Assembly: GCA_030411725.1 (NCBI GenBank)
Contig: MU839827.1
Location: 3,107,027 to 3,171,026 of the forward strand
From: Echria macrotheca
Lineage: Eukaryota > Ascomycota > Sordariomycetes > Sordariales > Schizotheciaceae
DNA: 64,000 nt
Direction: 5' to 3'
In this document: positions 24,793-34,590 of the stretch, in pieces
Layout: each line of letters opens with the position of its first letter
Numbering within the stretch: the first letter of the stretch is position 1
Translations under genes and position numbers: made by a program
Notes under the pieces: model-generated
What the model was told of the DNA's origin: nothing
What the model saw: the letters and a program-made list of their open reading frames with translations, nothing else
Database searches by the model: none

Positions 24793-25592
24793 AATGGGGA
24801 CAGGAAGAGGTGATGAAGCCATGAGGTTAATGACACTATTCTTGAATCGGTTACATATTACACATTGCGTTGCGTCTGCAATTTTTGGGGGGGAGGTGGT
24901 GGTGGTGGTTTGGTCTTTTTATTAGATATACCCATACCCTTGTACTACGCATGCACTTTGTCTTTTGGTCGTCTTTGTTTTGTACGCAACGCGCACGCAA
25001 CGCGATGCATGGGTTTATAGAGGAGGGCAAAGATGGGATTGTTGCACGCGCATCTACGCATCTTTTTCTCTGCTTGTGTATGATATGACGCAGACAGAGT
25101 ATCAATCTAATCAGAGCTGATCGAGGTGAATGCCTTAGGTTTCATATCTGGTGAAAGTGGTCTGTTTGTTTGTCAGTGTTGATGTCGATGTGGTTCGCAG
25201 AGTCTGTGTTTGTTGAGTTACCTGGTTTTGTAATTATATATTGTAGGAACCTTTGATGAGTCTACTGAACTAGGGTTGATTCCAGCAGCCACCAGTCGAA
25301 GGTTAGTTTCGAACTATGGAATAGACTGCTTGGGCAAGCAAGCAAGTCATGTGGATGTCAAGCAGTTTGGCCAAGGACCTGGGCGTAAAGACTGATCCCA
25401 TGCCTTTCTTTACCTATGAGTCGTCTTCCCCACGCCACGTCTCGAAGCAGATCTATCAGTGAGGATCACAACATAGTCTTGGACTATTCATGGCCTTGCT
25501 TGCCCTTCGTCACGAAGACATACACAAACACATACACAAACCAAGATTTTTCTACCCTCTCTATATATCCCCTAACCCCCTTACCCCCTTAT
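24793..25592. other. Convergent 3' intergenic region (RasGEF / SEC18)
   Basis: About 800 bp between two convergent genes, so mostly 3' untranslated sequence of each. It contains a short GGT repeat near 24896-24910 and a C-rich run CCCCTAACCCCCTTACCCCC near 25568. No coding or RNA gene is recognised. Confidence 0.5.
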
Positions 25593-28279
25593 TTACATCG
25601 TAGGATTATACCTCGCAATCTGCCCAGCCAACTGCTCCCCAAACCAATTCACCGGATCCGAGCTCAACTTGGCCGTCTCGGCCGTCGTCAAAATAGTCTT
25701 GATCCCCACGCCCACGGTATCCGAGGACGCATACTCGCCCACCGTCTTGAGCGCCTCCTCGACGTGCGCCGACGACGCAAACATCCTCGCCTCGCTCAGC
25801 ACCACGCCCAGCTCGTTCAGGTCGCGCACGGCGGGGACGGGAATCTCGCGATCGAACGCGCTGGTCACGTCCAGCTGCTCCATGATGGACCGCTGCGAGG
25901 TCGTCGCGAGGATGAGCAGCCGGTGGCCCTTTGGCGGTGGCGTCTGCAGCAGCGTCACGAGCGTCTGCAGGATGTTGTTGGAGAGGCGCGCACCGACGGG
26001 ATTCCACTCAATCATGCGTTCGAGGTTGTCTATTAAAAATCAGTCTGGATTGGAAAACAGCGGTTCAGATACATACCCAGGATCAACATGCTCAGCGGGC
26101 TCTTGTACGCATCGGTAAACACCTTGTGGATGTAATCCTTCTTGGCCATGTCGTCCCGGAATCCAACCAGCGACGCCGGCGTGATTAGCTTGATGAATGG
26201 GTACCCCGACTTCATCGCCTGCCGATCGTTAGAACCGTAATCTCACAAAAACACAGAGACTTACAATGTGCGCAGCCAGAGCCGTCTTCCCGCTCGCCGA
26301 CGGCCCGTAGAGCAACACCGACATGTGCCGATTCCTCTCCTGCACCCGCACGTTCTCGACATACAGCATACCGTCGTTGAGAATCGCCTTGATGCTCTCC
26401 GAGAAGTAGATGATACCATACGTAAGATTCTCCTCGAGCTCCGAGTCGTCGGCGCCGAACGCCGGCTTCACCTCGTTGAGCGCATTCAGGAAATCCTGTC
26501 GGCCGACCTTCATGTTCTCGACATCGTCACTAACGCCGGCCATGGTGCCGACCTTGATCTTTCGCGAGAAGGCAAACGACGTAGCCGACTTGACGAGACC
26601 GCTCAGCTCGGCACCCGAGAAGTTCTTTGTGAGGGCAGCCAGCTCCTGGAGATCCACGTCGTCCTCCATGACATTGTTCTCCTTCATCTTGGACGTGTGG
26701 ATCTTGAGAATCTGGGACCGACCAAACTCGTCGGGAAGTGAGATCTCGATCTGCACCTCCAGACGACCAGGACGCAGCAGCGCATCGTCAATCATGTCCT
26801 TCCGGTTGGTCATTCCGATGAGCAAGATGTTGTTGAGCTGGTCGACACCGTCGAGCTTGGAGAGCAGCTGGTTGACGACGCTATCACCGACTCCGGTGCC
26901 ACCACCGGCGCCCGAACCTCTCTGCTTACATACCGCGTCCAACTCGTCGAAAATGATGATGTGAAGCCCCGACTCATCCCCCTTCTCCTTGTACTCCTTT
27001 TCCGCATCCGCAAAAAGCTTCCGGATATTCTCCTCGCTCTGGCCGACGTACTTGTTCAGCACTTCGGGACCGTTGATGACCTTGGGCTCCCTGGCATTCA
27101 GCATCTTTCCGATCTGGCGGGCGATCAGGGTCTTTCCGGTACCCGGAGGCCCGTAGAGAAGCATGCCTTTTACGTGCATGATACCCAACTTGTCAATCAG
27201 CCCTGGGGGAAAGATGCGAGACGCAAAAGCGCGACGGAAAATGGTCGAGAACTCGGCATCCAGACCGCCGATGCCCATGTCTTCAAACTTGAAGTCCGGG
27301 CTGATGATAGCGTTGGCGGCCGGCCGCTTGTTGGAGCCCTTGAGCTTTATCGTTGATCTGGCGTCCTTATAGAACCCTATGCTCGTCTGCGTCGTGAGGA
27401 TACCACGCGCTGTTGGGTCACTGCGCGTAGGCGCTTCGCCGCCCGGCTTCTGCGACATGGTAAGGTCTACCAGAGTGACAGTCCGGACTAGGATGGACAG
27501 CGGGATGTTCCTGACATCGAGGAGCAGTCTTTGGCCTGGCGCAAAGATCTGGTTCTGGAATGTTTTGTTGAACAGAGCCGCGAGCTCGTCCTGGTCGTAC
27601 GGTGTTTCCACAATCTTCTTGAGCGACGCAAAGCCGACCTCGAGATCCATGGACCCGATGTAGGCTGGCCCGCCCGAGCTGAATGGGTCATAGAGCTCAC
27701 CTAGAACCTCATCCATCAGGCCGACCTTGCACCACGTCCGCTGGGGGTCCGACAGGCTGATGTGGCCGTCGGGGAAGCCGGGGATGGGGCGCGCCGTGAC
27801 GACGTACTCGCCAGCCGGTATCCCGCCGGTCAAGCGGACATAAATATCGGTCCCATCGCGGTTTGGGGGAAAATCGTTGGGCGACACGGCGGAGCTGTGC
27901 CCAAGTCAGCATCACTCCTGCAGGCGCAACCTCGGGTGCATGCTCACATGTTGCCAAAGATGAACTGCGTCTGGAGGGTCTTATCCTCGACCTTTGCCTG
28001 TCTCAGACGAACCTGGCGGCCGCGGGACGGAGGGCCTTGCTGGTACGCCGACGTCTTAGGCTCAGCTCCATATCCGCCGCCGCCGCCATATCCCCCTCCG
28101 TCGTAGCCTCTCTGTGCGCCATATCCCCCGCCTGCTCCACTCTGCGGCCTCTGTCCGTAGCCATCGTAGCCACCCGGGGGAGCCATCTGGTCGCTTCCTC
28201 CGGGTCGTTGTGTCGGGCGACCCGGCAAGCTGGGGCCGCGCGCAGGGCCCTTTCCAAAGAGGTTGTTTCGAAGGTCCAT
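25593..28279 (-). CDS. SEC18: NSF ATPase SEC18 (vesicular fusion protein)
   Basis: Four exons on the minus strand (28279-27948, 27894-26265, 26218-26077, 26029-25593) give 846 aa. SEC18/NSF is the hexameric AAA+ ATPase that, with alpha-SNAP, disassembles SNARE complexes after membrane fusion. The N-terminal SNAP-binding domain begins near QVRLRQAKVEDKTLQTQFIF and runs through NISAVSPNDFPPNRDGTDIY. D1 has Walker A GPPGTGKT (about 358-365) and Walker B IIFDELDAVC; D2 has the NSF-type GPSASGKT (about 639-646) and, across the third intron, SMLIL|DNLERMIEW. Introns of 53, 46 and 47 nt join without frame errors. Before the N domain lies an ~85-residue Gly/Tyr-rich extension absent from yeast Sec18, which explains the greater length. 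Confidence 0.96.
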
Positions 28280-28751
28280 GTTGCGGTTTGCTGTCGGTGG
28301 GAACGGTGGAACGAGGCAGATCGCGGGGTTTTATACTCGGCGGGTTGGCGGATAGGGGGCTTTACGGATGCGCTTTGGGAATGTGTTCTTTTCGTTAACG
28401 GCAGCGAGCTTACGTTCTTCTTGGTTCTGGATTAAAGACGGTAGTTTGAGGCCGAATGGCGGGGAGCATCCACCGAAAGGGTAGCTACGTTTCAGCTTCG
28501 CCCCACGGCAGGCAGCTTACCGCAGGGTGGACAGGAAATACTATGGGTAGCGCTGAAATACGGGCGTACGAGTGCAGACTTTTGTCCAGAGCTCAGCTCT
28601 CAGACCTGACAGCCGGGCACGCTAATCCCGGGTCTGGTGTCATTCCAAACGCCACCTGGCAGACCCCTGTTACTGATCTTGGTGGGGCATTTCGATCTGT
28701 CACTCGATCTCGAAATCCCATCCAAGAGTTACCCAGCTTGTTACCGCCAGG
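28280..28751. promoter_or_regulatory. Bidirectional promoter region SEC18 / LENG1-like
   Basis: The start codons of SEC18 (-) and the LENG1-like gene (+) are 472 bp apart in head-to-head orientation, so both promoters must share this segment or overlap into the genes. No specific transcription factor site is asserted. Confidence 0.55.
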
Positions 28752-29791
28752 ATGCCTCTGTAAGTTTTCTTTAAATATACCATTTCCCATCAATCTAACA
28801 GGAAGATAGCCACCTCCTCGGCAAGAAATCATGGAACGTTTACAACGCCGACAACATCGCCCGCGTGCAGCGGGACGAGGCCGCCGCGCGCGCCCGCGAA
28901 GAGGCCGATGACCAGCGCATGCAAGAGCGCGACGCCGAGCGCCGACTCGCCATACTGCGCGGCGAAGTGCCTCCGCCGCTTGAAGATGAACCCGTCGCCG
29001 AAACGTCCCCCGCACAACCCGACCGGTCGCATCGAGACGGACTCCCGCGGAAGCGCAAGCGCGCAGGCGAGGATGACACCGATTTCGAGATACGGGTGGC
29101 GCGCGACCGGGCCAGTGCCGTAGACGGCGCCGTGAAGGAGGTAAGAAGCGCGACGGCCACCGCGTGCGTGTCACTGGTAGATGAGCGAGGCCATATCTCG
29201 TTATTTAGCGAGGCGGAGGGGCGGCGCGGAGAGAAGAATGAAGAGGCAGAACGCGAGGCGCAGAAGAAGAAGCGGGAGATGCAAGATCAGTACCAGATGC
29301 GCTTGTCGAATGCCGCAGGACGAGATGGCGTTGGTTTGACTGGACCCGGTCCGTGGTATGCGACAGCCGACGGCGAGGCGTCAGCAGCGCTGGTGCCATC
29401 GAAGAATGTATGGGGGAAGGACGACCCCGGGAGAAAGGTGCGGGAGGTGGCACGGCTAGATGCGAGTGATCCCTTGGCTATGATCAAGAGGGGGGCAGCC
29501 AAGGTGAAAGAGTTGGCCAAAGACAGACAACGAGAAGCACTGGACAGGGAAAGGGAGATCAAGGAGCTGAAGCGGGAGGAACGGAGGAGGGAGAAGAAGA
29601 GACGGCGGGAGGAGGGCGAGCGGCGACACCACAGAGACAGAAGTCGTGACAGACATGACCGACCCCGTCGAGACAAATCCGATAGGGACCGTGATAAGGA
29701 AAGAAGTCACCGAGATAGCGAGGGACATCGTCACCGCAGTCACAGACCAGATCGTGACGATGAGGGACGACACGGGCGGGCATCGGGATGA
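28752..29791 (+). CDS. CIR_N-domain protein, LENG1-like (spliceosome-associated type)
   Basis: Two exons: an 8-nt coding exon, 28752-28759 (ATG CCT CT), and 28810-29791; 329 aa. The 50-nt intron starts GTAAGT. The acceptor at 28809 restores MPLHLLGKKSWNVYNADNIA, followed by RVQRDEAAAR, the CIR_N motif of human LENG1 and related proteins (KKSWHVRNKDNVARVRRDE). The N-terminal ~50 residues are this domain. The remainder is highly charged, ending in an RS/RD/RH-rich tail (RDRSRDRHDRPRRDKSDRDR) typical of nuclear splicing-associated proteins. A second, optional 45-nt intron with a GTAAGA donor at 29141 is possible and would keep the frame; I kept the read-through because SLVDERGHISLF looks protein-like. 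Molecular role is inferred from family only. Confidence 0.75.
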
Positions 29792-29865
29792 ACGATAGAC
29801 CAATGACAGATGAATAGTCCCTAGTTTACAGCGTGATCAGTGAATAAATATCTGGTAAGAGCGTG

Positions 29866-30474
29866 TCATCGCTCCGTCCACGGCAAGTTAATCGCCACGG
29901 GTCGCATATCATTCGCGACCAAGTCGGCCACACTCTTCGCCTCGAGCCCGGCCAGCGCGTTAAGAACAGCGTCAACGGTCTCCTGACTAGGTCCCTCCCT
30001 GCGGTCCGTCAAGATATCCAAGCCCTCGCTGGTAAAAAGCGTAGCAGCGAACCACGAGACCATCCAGCGCTCGCTCGACCCGTCCGGCCGGACGCGCTCC
30101 CCCCACCCCAGTAGCTCCCAGTGACTACTAACCAGCGCGAGCAGCCCCTTTCCGCGCCACGTCCACACGCTGCCGTCGCCCGCCTGCTCGGCCGTGTCGA
30201 TGCCCGCGACCGACTTTACTTTCTTGGCCGAGGTGTTGAGGCCCTCGTACTCGACCAGGTCGTCGACGCGCTCTCTGTTTCCCTTGGGGGAGGCCGGTAG
30301 CGGGCGGTAGGTGATGCGCACGTTCTGGGCTGAGCGCCACATGCTCAGCGTCGAGTGCGAGACGGCCCAGGTCCGACAGAGGAAGTCTAGCGGGGGAGGG
30401 GTGAAGGTTTTGTTTTTAGGAGGAGAAGTGTACCGGGAGGGTGACCGCAGCGTGATGGGTTCGGGGGTCGCCAT
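29866..30474 (-). CDS. Conserved-looking fungal protein of unknown function (202 aa)
   Basis: Single exon. I place the start at 30474 (MATPEPITLRSP); the frame stays open 78 codons further upstream, but that stretch is low-complexity leader sequence. The protein has a short basic/Pro N-terminus (SPPKNKTFTPPP), then LDFLCRTWAVSHSTLSMWRSAQNVRITYRPLP, WTWRGKGLLALVSSHWELLGWG and ERWMVSWFAATLFTSEGLDIL. The pattern of a compact beta-rich body with many Trp, and a short GTW-like start, recalls calycin/lipocalin-like folds, but I cannot assign a family. No signal peptide or membrane segment. It converges with the LENG1-like gene, 74 bp apart. Confidence 0.7.
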   Translation of the reverse strand: MATPEPITLRSPSRYTSPPKNKTFTPPPLDFLCRTWAVSHSTLSMWRSAQNVRITYRPLPASPKGNRERVDDLVEYEGLNTSAKKVKSVAGIDTAEQAGDGSVWTWRGKGLLALVSSHWELLGWGERVRPDGSSERWMVSWFAATLFTSEGLDILTDRREGPSQETVDAVLNALAGLEAKSVADLVANDMRPVAINLPWTER

Positions 30475-31351
30475 GGCTGGCGATTGGACGGTTATATGGG
30501 AGACGAAGACGCGGTGAGATAGATGGATTGTGATGAGATTTGTGGTCGGGTTCGATCGGCACACACTGCCGGGATGGTGGGATGGATACAGATATACGTA
30601 ATGAATTTTGGGGGGATGAATAGATGAGTAGATGATGTGTGGTTTGTTCGTGAGATCGAATAAGGGTGAGATTGTCAGTGCGTTGGATGATACCTGCCAG
30701 TGTCTCAAGTGTCCGGTTATATTTCTCCCTACACTACAGTATACTTTTAAACAGCCAAGAATCCATTAGATACAAGGCAATTGAATCACACCTTGTCCAT
30801 CAAAATAGAGGCGCTGATGTTAGTTCTTGGTTATGTGGTCAGCGGTCCTTATGCTTGAAGTAACTGGGGACGGTCTTCAAACGGAGCAAACAACGACGCC
30901 AGCAGAGAAAATTAAATCACATGGCAATCCCAACCTATAATCCAAAACCTGTCATGTTACACGGTAGATCCCCTCCATTAATTAAATTGCAGCATACAGA
31001 ATATATGGAAAGCGGCTCAAAAATCGAGTCTCCCAAAAATGTGAGAAGTGACCCCGGATTCTCAGTGGAGGAGAGCCCCGCCTCGCCTGTACCCGCAGCA
31101 TCGACCTGCCGTTCCGGGCCGGGAAACTTTTGACTTCATCCCATCTTCTCTCTCTCTGTTCAGTTCATTCCATATCCAGCACGGGGAACAACTATACACA
31201 CTAAATATTTTACAGCCCATACAACCTACCTCCTTGAACGCACATCCCGGCGGATAATCCAGATAACGACAGCAAACCGACCAGCCAAATTTCACTCTCA
31301 GCTCACACACACACGCACACACAAAAACCAACATCCAACAGCACCAAGAAA
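30475..31351. promoter_or_regulatory. Divergent intergenic region between two unrecognised genes
   Basis: 877 bp upstream of both the 202-aa gene (-) and the 212-aa gene (+). It is AT-richer than the flanking coding DNA (30.7-31.0 kb). The segment just before the + strand start is rich in ACAC, a common fungal 5' leader composition. No other feature. Confidence 0.5.
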
Positions 31352-31990
31352 ATGTCCCAACCAACCTCCCCACACCCGGAGGGAACCAATCCAGAAATGG
31401 AAGACATCGATCCCGAGGCAGCCATGGCAGCAGCAATGGGCTTCTCCGCCTTCGGCACCCAGCCGCAGAACCGCCCCTCCAAAAAACGAAAGTTCAACCC
31501 CTCCTCACCGGACGGCCCTCCTCTCCCGGCGGGCACAGGTGCCAACAGTCTACCCGTGCATCCCCGCTCCTCTGAGAGCATCAGCACCGGCAGCAGCAGC
31601 AACTATCCGGCTCAAATCGGGACAGATTTGCCGACGACCACGGGCGCCGGGGCCGGAGCTGAGGCTGGGAGTGAGGCCGGGATCGGGATCGCAACTGGGC
31701 CCGAGATTCGACGGGGAGGCGGAGGCGGCGGGAATGCGCGGGGAGGACACGGCCACGGACACGGCCAGAGGAACCCGCTCTGGTACACCGACTACTACGA
31801 CCCGACGAGCAACCAGAATCCGTGGGAACGGCTGGAGCAGATGCGTGGGCTCCCGGCCGTGGGGCCGTGGCTTCCTCCTTCTTCGTCTCACTCGGCCGTA
31901 CCGACTACTACTCCTACTACTACAGGTACAACTGGACCTGCCTCAGAAGAAGGGGGTGCTGGCATCGAGGCGGGGATATCTGCGTCATAA
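31352..31990 (+). CDS. Small unrecognised protein with basic NLS-like motif and Gly/His repeats (212 aa)
   Basis: Single-exon frame of 212 codons starting MSQPTSPHPEGTNPEMEDIDPEAAMAAAM (first ATG after an ACACAC-rich leader). Two segments look conserved rather than random: EAAMAAAMGFSAFGTQPQN followed by KKRKF (a likely nuclear localisation signal), and NPLWYTDYYDPTSNQNPWERLEQ near residue 145. Between them is low-complexity GAGAGAEAG and a GGHGHGHGQ tract. The C-terminus is Thr/Pro/Gly-rich. I do not recognise the family; the two conserved-looking blocks around a disordered linker suggest a short nuclear or RNA-related adaptor, but this is inference. Confidence 0.6.
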   Translation: MSQPTSPHPEGTNPEMEDIDPEAAMAAAMGFSAFGTQPQNRPSKKRKFNPSSPDGPPLPAGTGANSLPVHPRSSESISTGSSSNYPAQIGTDLPTTTGAGAGAEAGSEAGIGIATGPEIRRGGGGGGNARGGHGHGHGQRNPLWYTDYYDPTSNQNPWERLEQMRGLPAVGPWLPPSSSHSAVPTTTPTTTGTTGPASEEGGAGIEAGISAS

Positions 31991-33725
31991 GGCGTTGGGA
32001 GAGTCATGGTCCTACCTGTCTCCCTTCTCTCTCATTCTCTCTCCTCTTGAATGGAAAGTTAATTCTATACTGGAGATCAATTCACAAGAAGGGGGCGGGA
32101 GGGAAGGGGGATGGAGGAACAGACAATATGTAAGTTAAAGCTTTATTTATATATTCCGTATGTACGTCCGTACCGAACCCGTCCCTTCCTTTTTCCCCCA
32201 ATTCAATACAACCCACGTTAACACAAACCAAAAAAAGAAACGAAAAAAGAAATTCACCACGTCGAAACAACGAACCACCAATCCGTTTATTGGTTTGAAC
32301 CCCCCACGAGTTCCCCGACATTTCTGCACTTTAGGGGGGCGAAATGGGCCGACACGAATAGTTGGGCACCTTGGGCTCCTCCCCGCGCGTCCCTGTTCCT
32401 GATTCCGTCATTCATTCAGGGGGGAAAGGGGTGCATCACGTGACCTGCAACTTCAAGATTTTCAAGGCGAACATAGAACTGCAGTATTCAGCGGCAGCCC
32501 CCAATCAATGTTGGGCATCACCACCTGACGGTACGTACGTGGGGACTACTCGCTCTCCCGGCTGAGCACAGTGTCAGGACAACACTTCAAAGCATGGAAT
32601 CATGGGCCGGGGACACACACACTGTATGGACAGGACATCGTTTATTGAGGCAACGGAGTCTCTGGGGGGGGACAAATCACCAAAAGGGGAAACATGAAAC
32701 CGTATTTTTGCTACCAGACTGACACTACTAGACTAGAAATCCCCGGGATCCAATGACAACGCCTACGCCTACGCCGACGCCCTAGCCTACACTACGCTTC
32801 CAGCTAAACACTCTACGGACTGGCTACCACCACGCCCCCCCTCCCTGTCCTTCCACACCAACAAAGGACTCCCTCCGGATCCCACTGCTTACCCCAAGAG
32901 GGCAATGTCCATCCACTTCTTGGCCTCGCCGACCCCCGAAAGGGGAAAGCTCGCTCACTCGCTCACCCACCCGAACCAAGGTACTCCGACGACCCGTTCG
33001 GTGTGGAAACCCACCCAGCCCAGCCCTCCCGGTCCCCCCCAGCGAGCAAATCAAGCTACCGGTACCTAGCTAGCTAGCTTCCCTCCCTCGGCCGCAGGAC
33101 TACTGCAGCCCTGGCGCTTGCCCGCCCTCGTGGCCCCCCTCCCCCCTCCCCCTCCTCCGGCCGAGCCAGATCCGCAGGGTAAAAAGGCCATCCATGGTGT
33201 ACCTGTACTTTTCCAAGGCTCGGAGAATAAAAAAAATAACGCTGGGCCTCCTTTAGACGCCCCCATCCAATCATAAGTCATAACGTCGTGTGAAACAGGC
33301 CCGCCGCGCCGCGCAGCGTCCAAAATACTTGGGCTTGCCGTTGCGTGTGGGAGGGGGGTGTGAGATGGGGAAAAAACGCTGCTGCCGCCCGCCCGCTGCA
33401 GGGCCCGTCCCGGTTCCCCCGTAAAACGTGGCCATCCCATCGGGCATCAAGGGGGCGCGTTCGCGGCTATTTTGCCGCGCCTCGTCTCAACGACATCTCA
33501 TCCCCGAGGCTTCATCTCAGCCCTCCCACTTTCCCTGCTGCCCGGATTTTGTCTTTGCCCAAACAAGTGAAAACAATAGGGTATGTTGCTCATGATGCAG
33601 CCGTCCCGAATTTCCGCCCAGACCGTGAAAAATATGAAATAGGTAGCAGAAACACAATGTTTACCAATCTCTCGGAGAGAGAAAGGCAAGGGAAAAAAAG
33701 AAACAGAAATCATGGCAATCCCCAT
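31991..33725. other. 1.7-kb convergent intergenic region
   Basis: Lies between the 3' ends of the 212-aa gene and the KxDL-like gene. It contains a palindromic TCACGTGA at 32436-32443, the core site of bHLH factors, and an AGCTAGCTAGCT tract near 33068. Much of 32.8-33.2 kb is C-rich. No gene is supported. Confidence 0.5.
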
Positions 33726-34590
33726 TTAGTACGCGTCAGGAGACGGGTACCGCGCCCGCGCTTTGTTGTACTCCTTGGAGTGCTTCTTGGACGCCTTGGT
33801 CTTCAGAGATCTGCAATTTTTTGCTTGTTAGCCTTGCCCGCTGCCGCCGGTTTTCAAACGCAAAGTCGCAGCGGAATCTGTTTGCTCTTTCGCAAACAAA
33901 GCTCGCGCTTGCGCTCGGCCGAGAAACTGCAAAAACACTTACGTCACTTTCTTCTGGGTCCACTCGAGATCGTTGCGGACCTCGCGGGCGTCTTCCAAGC
34001 CCTGCGCAAACCGCGCCCGCGACTTCGCCAACCGAGCTTGGGCTTTCGCCTGCAGCTCGAGCAGCTCGCGGTGCTTTGCGTTGAGGTGGCCAGAACTGTT
34101 TGCCTCAAAATCGTCAGCAAAAGGTTTTGTCTGCAAAACTCGTCTTCGATTTGCTGCTCGCTGATTCGCCCGCCAAAAAAAGGCTGGCAAACCAGAGAAG
34201 CAGAAACAAATCCAAAAACAAAAAAAGGACTCACGTCTGCGCCTGCTTGACGGTGCAGTTATCAAGCGGGATGGGATTGAAGGTCTCGGCAAAGCGATCT
34301 TGCATATACTCATTGAGATCAATGCCGCTCGCAGAGCCGGCGCTTTCAAAATCGCCTTGGCTGCTACCGGCGTAGCTGGCAGTGGTGACGGAATAGGAAT
34401 TCCCGTACGAGTTCAGTCCCGACCCGGAGCTGACAGAAGGCTCCAGATCTTCCGGCGGCGACACCGAGTAGTTGCTGTCACCGCTGGCATAGTAGTTGGG
34501 ATACTGATACTGGTACTGGTACTGCCCCTTGCCAGAAGGAATGGGGACGGCGTCCGAGCCGTAGTACTGGGGGGCGTAGGAGGCATCCAT
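33726..34590 (-). CDS. KxDL-motif-like protein (possible BLOC-1-related subunit KXD1)
   Basis: Three exons on the minus strand (34590-34235, 34095-33943, 33810-33726) give 197 aa. Exon 1 is a Tyr/Gln/Ser-rich disordered N-terminus (QYQYQYQYPNYYASG) ending with DLNEYMQDRFAETFNPIPLDNCTVKQAQT. Exons 2-3 encode an alpha-helical region, GHLNAKHRELLELQAKAQARL through AREVRNDLEWTQKKV|TSLKTKASKKHSKEY, whose RNDLEWTQKKV resembles the KxDL motif of BLOC-1/BORC-type endolysosomal subunits. The first intron is 139 nt; an alternative acceptor 35 nt upstream (34131) would shift the frame. The splice chosen keeps the helix continuous. The KXD1 assignment is tentative; the coiled-coil family member call is firmer. 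The 5' leader holds a (CA)n tract. Confidence 0.65.

Noticed and set aside
24896..24910. GGT repeat as a functional element
   Set aside because: Short simple sequence in a 3' region; no evidence of function.
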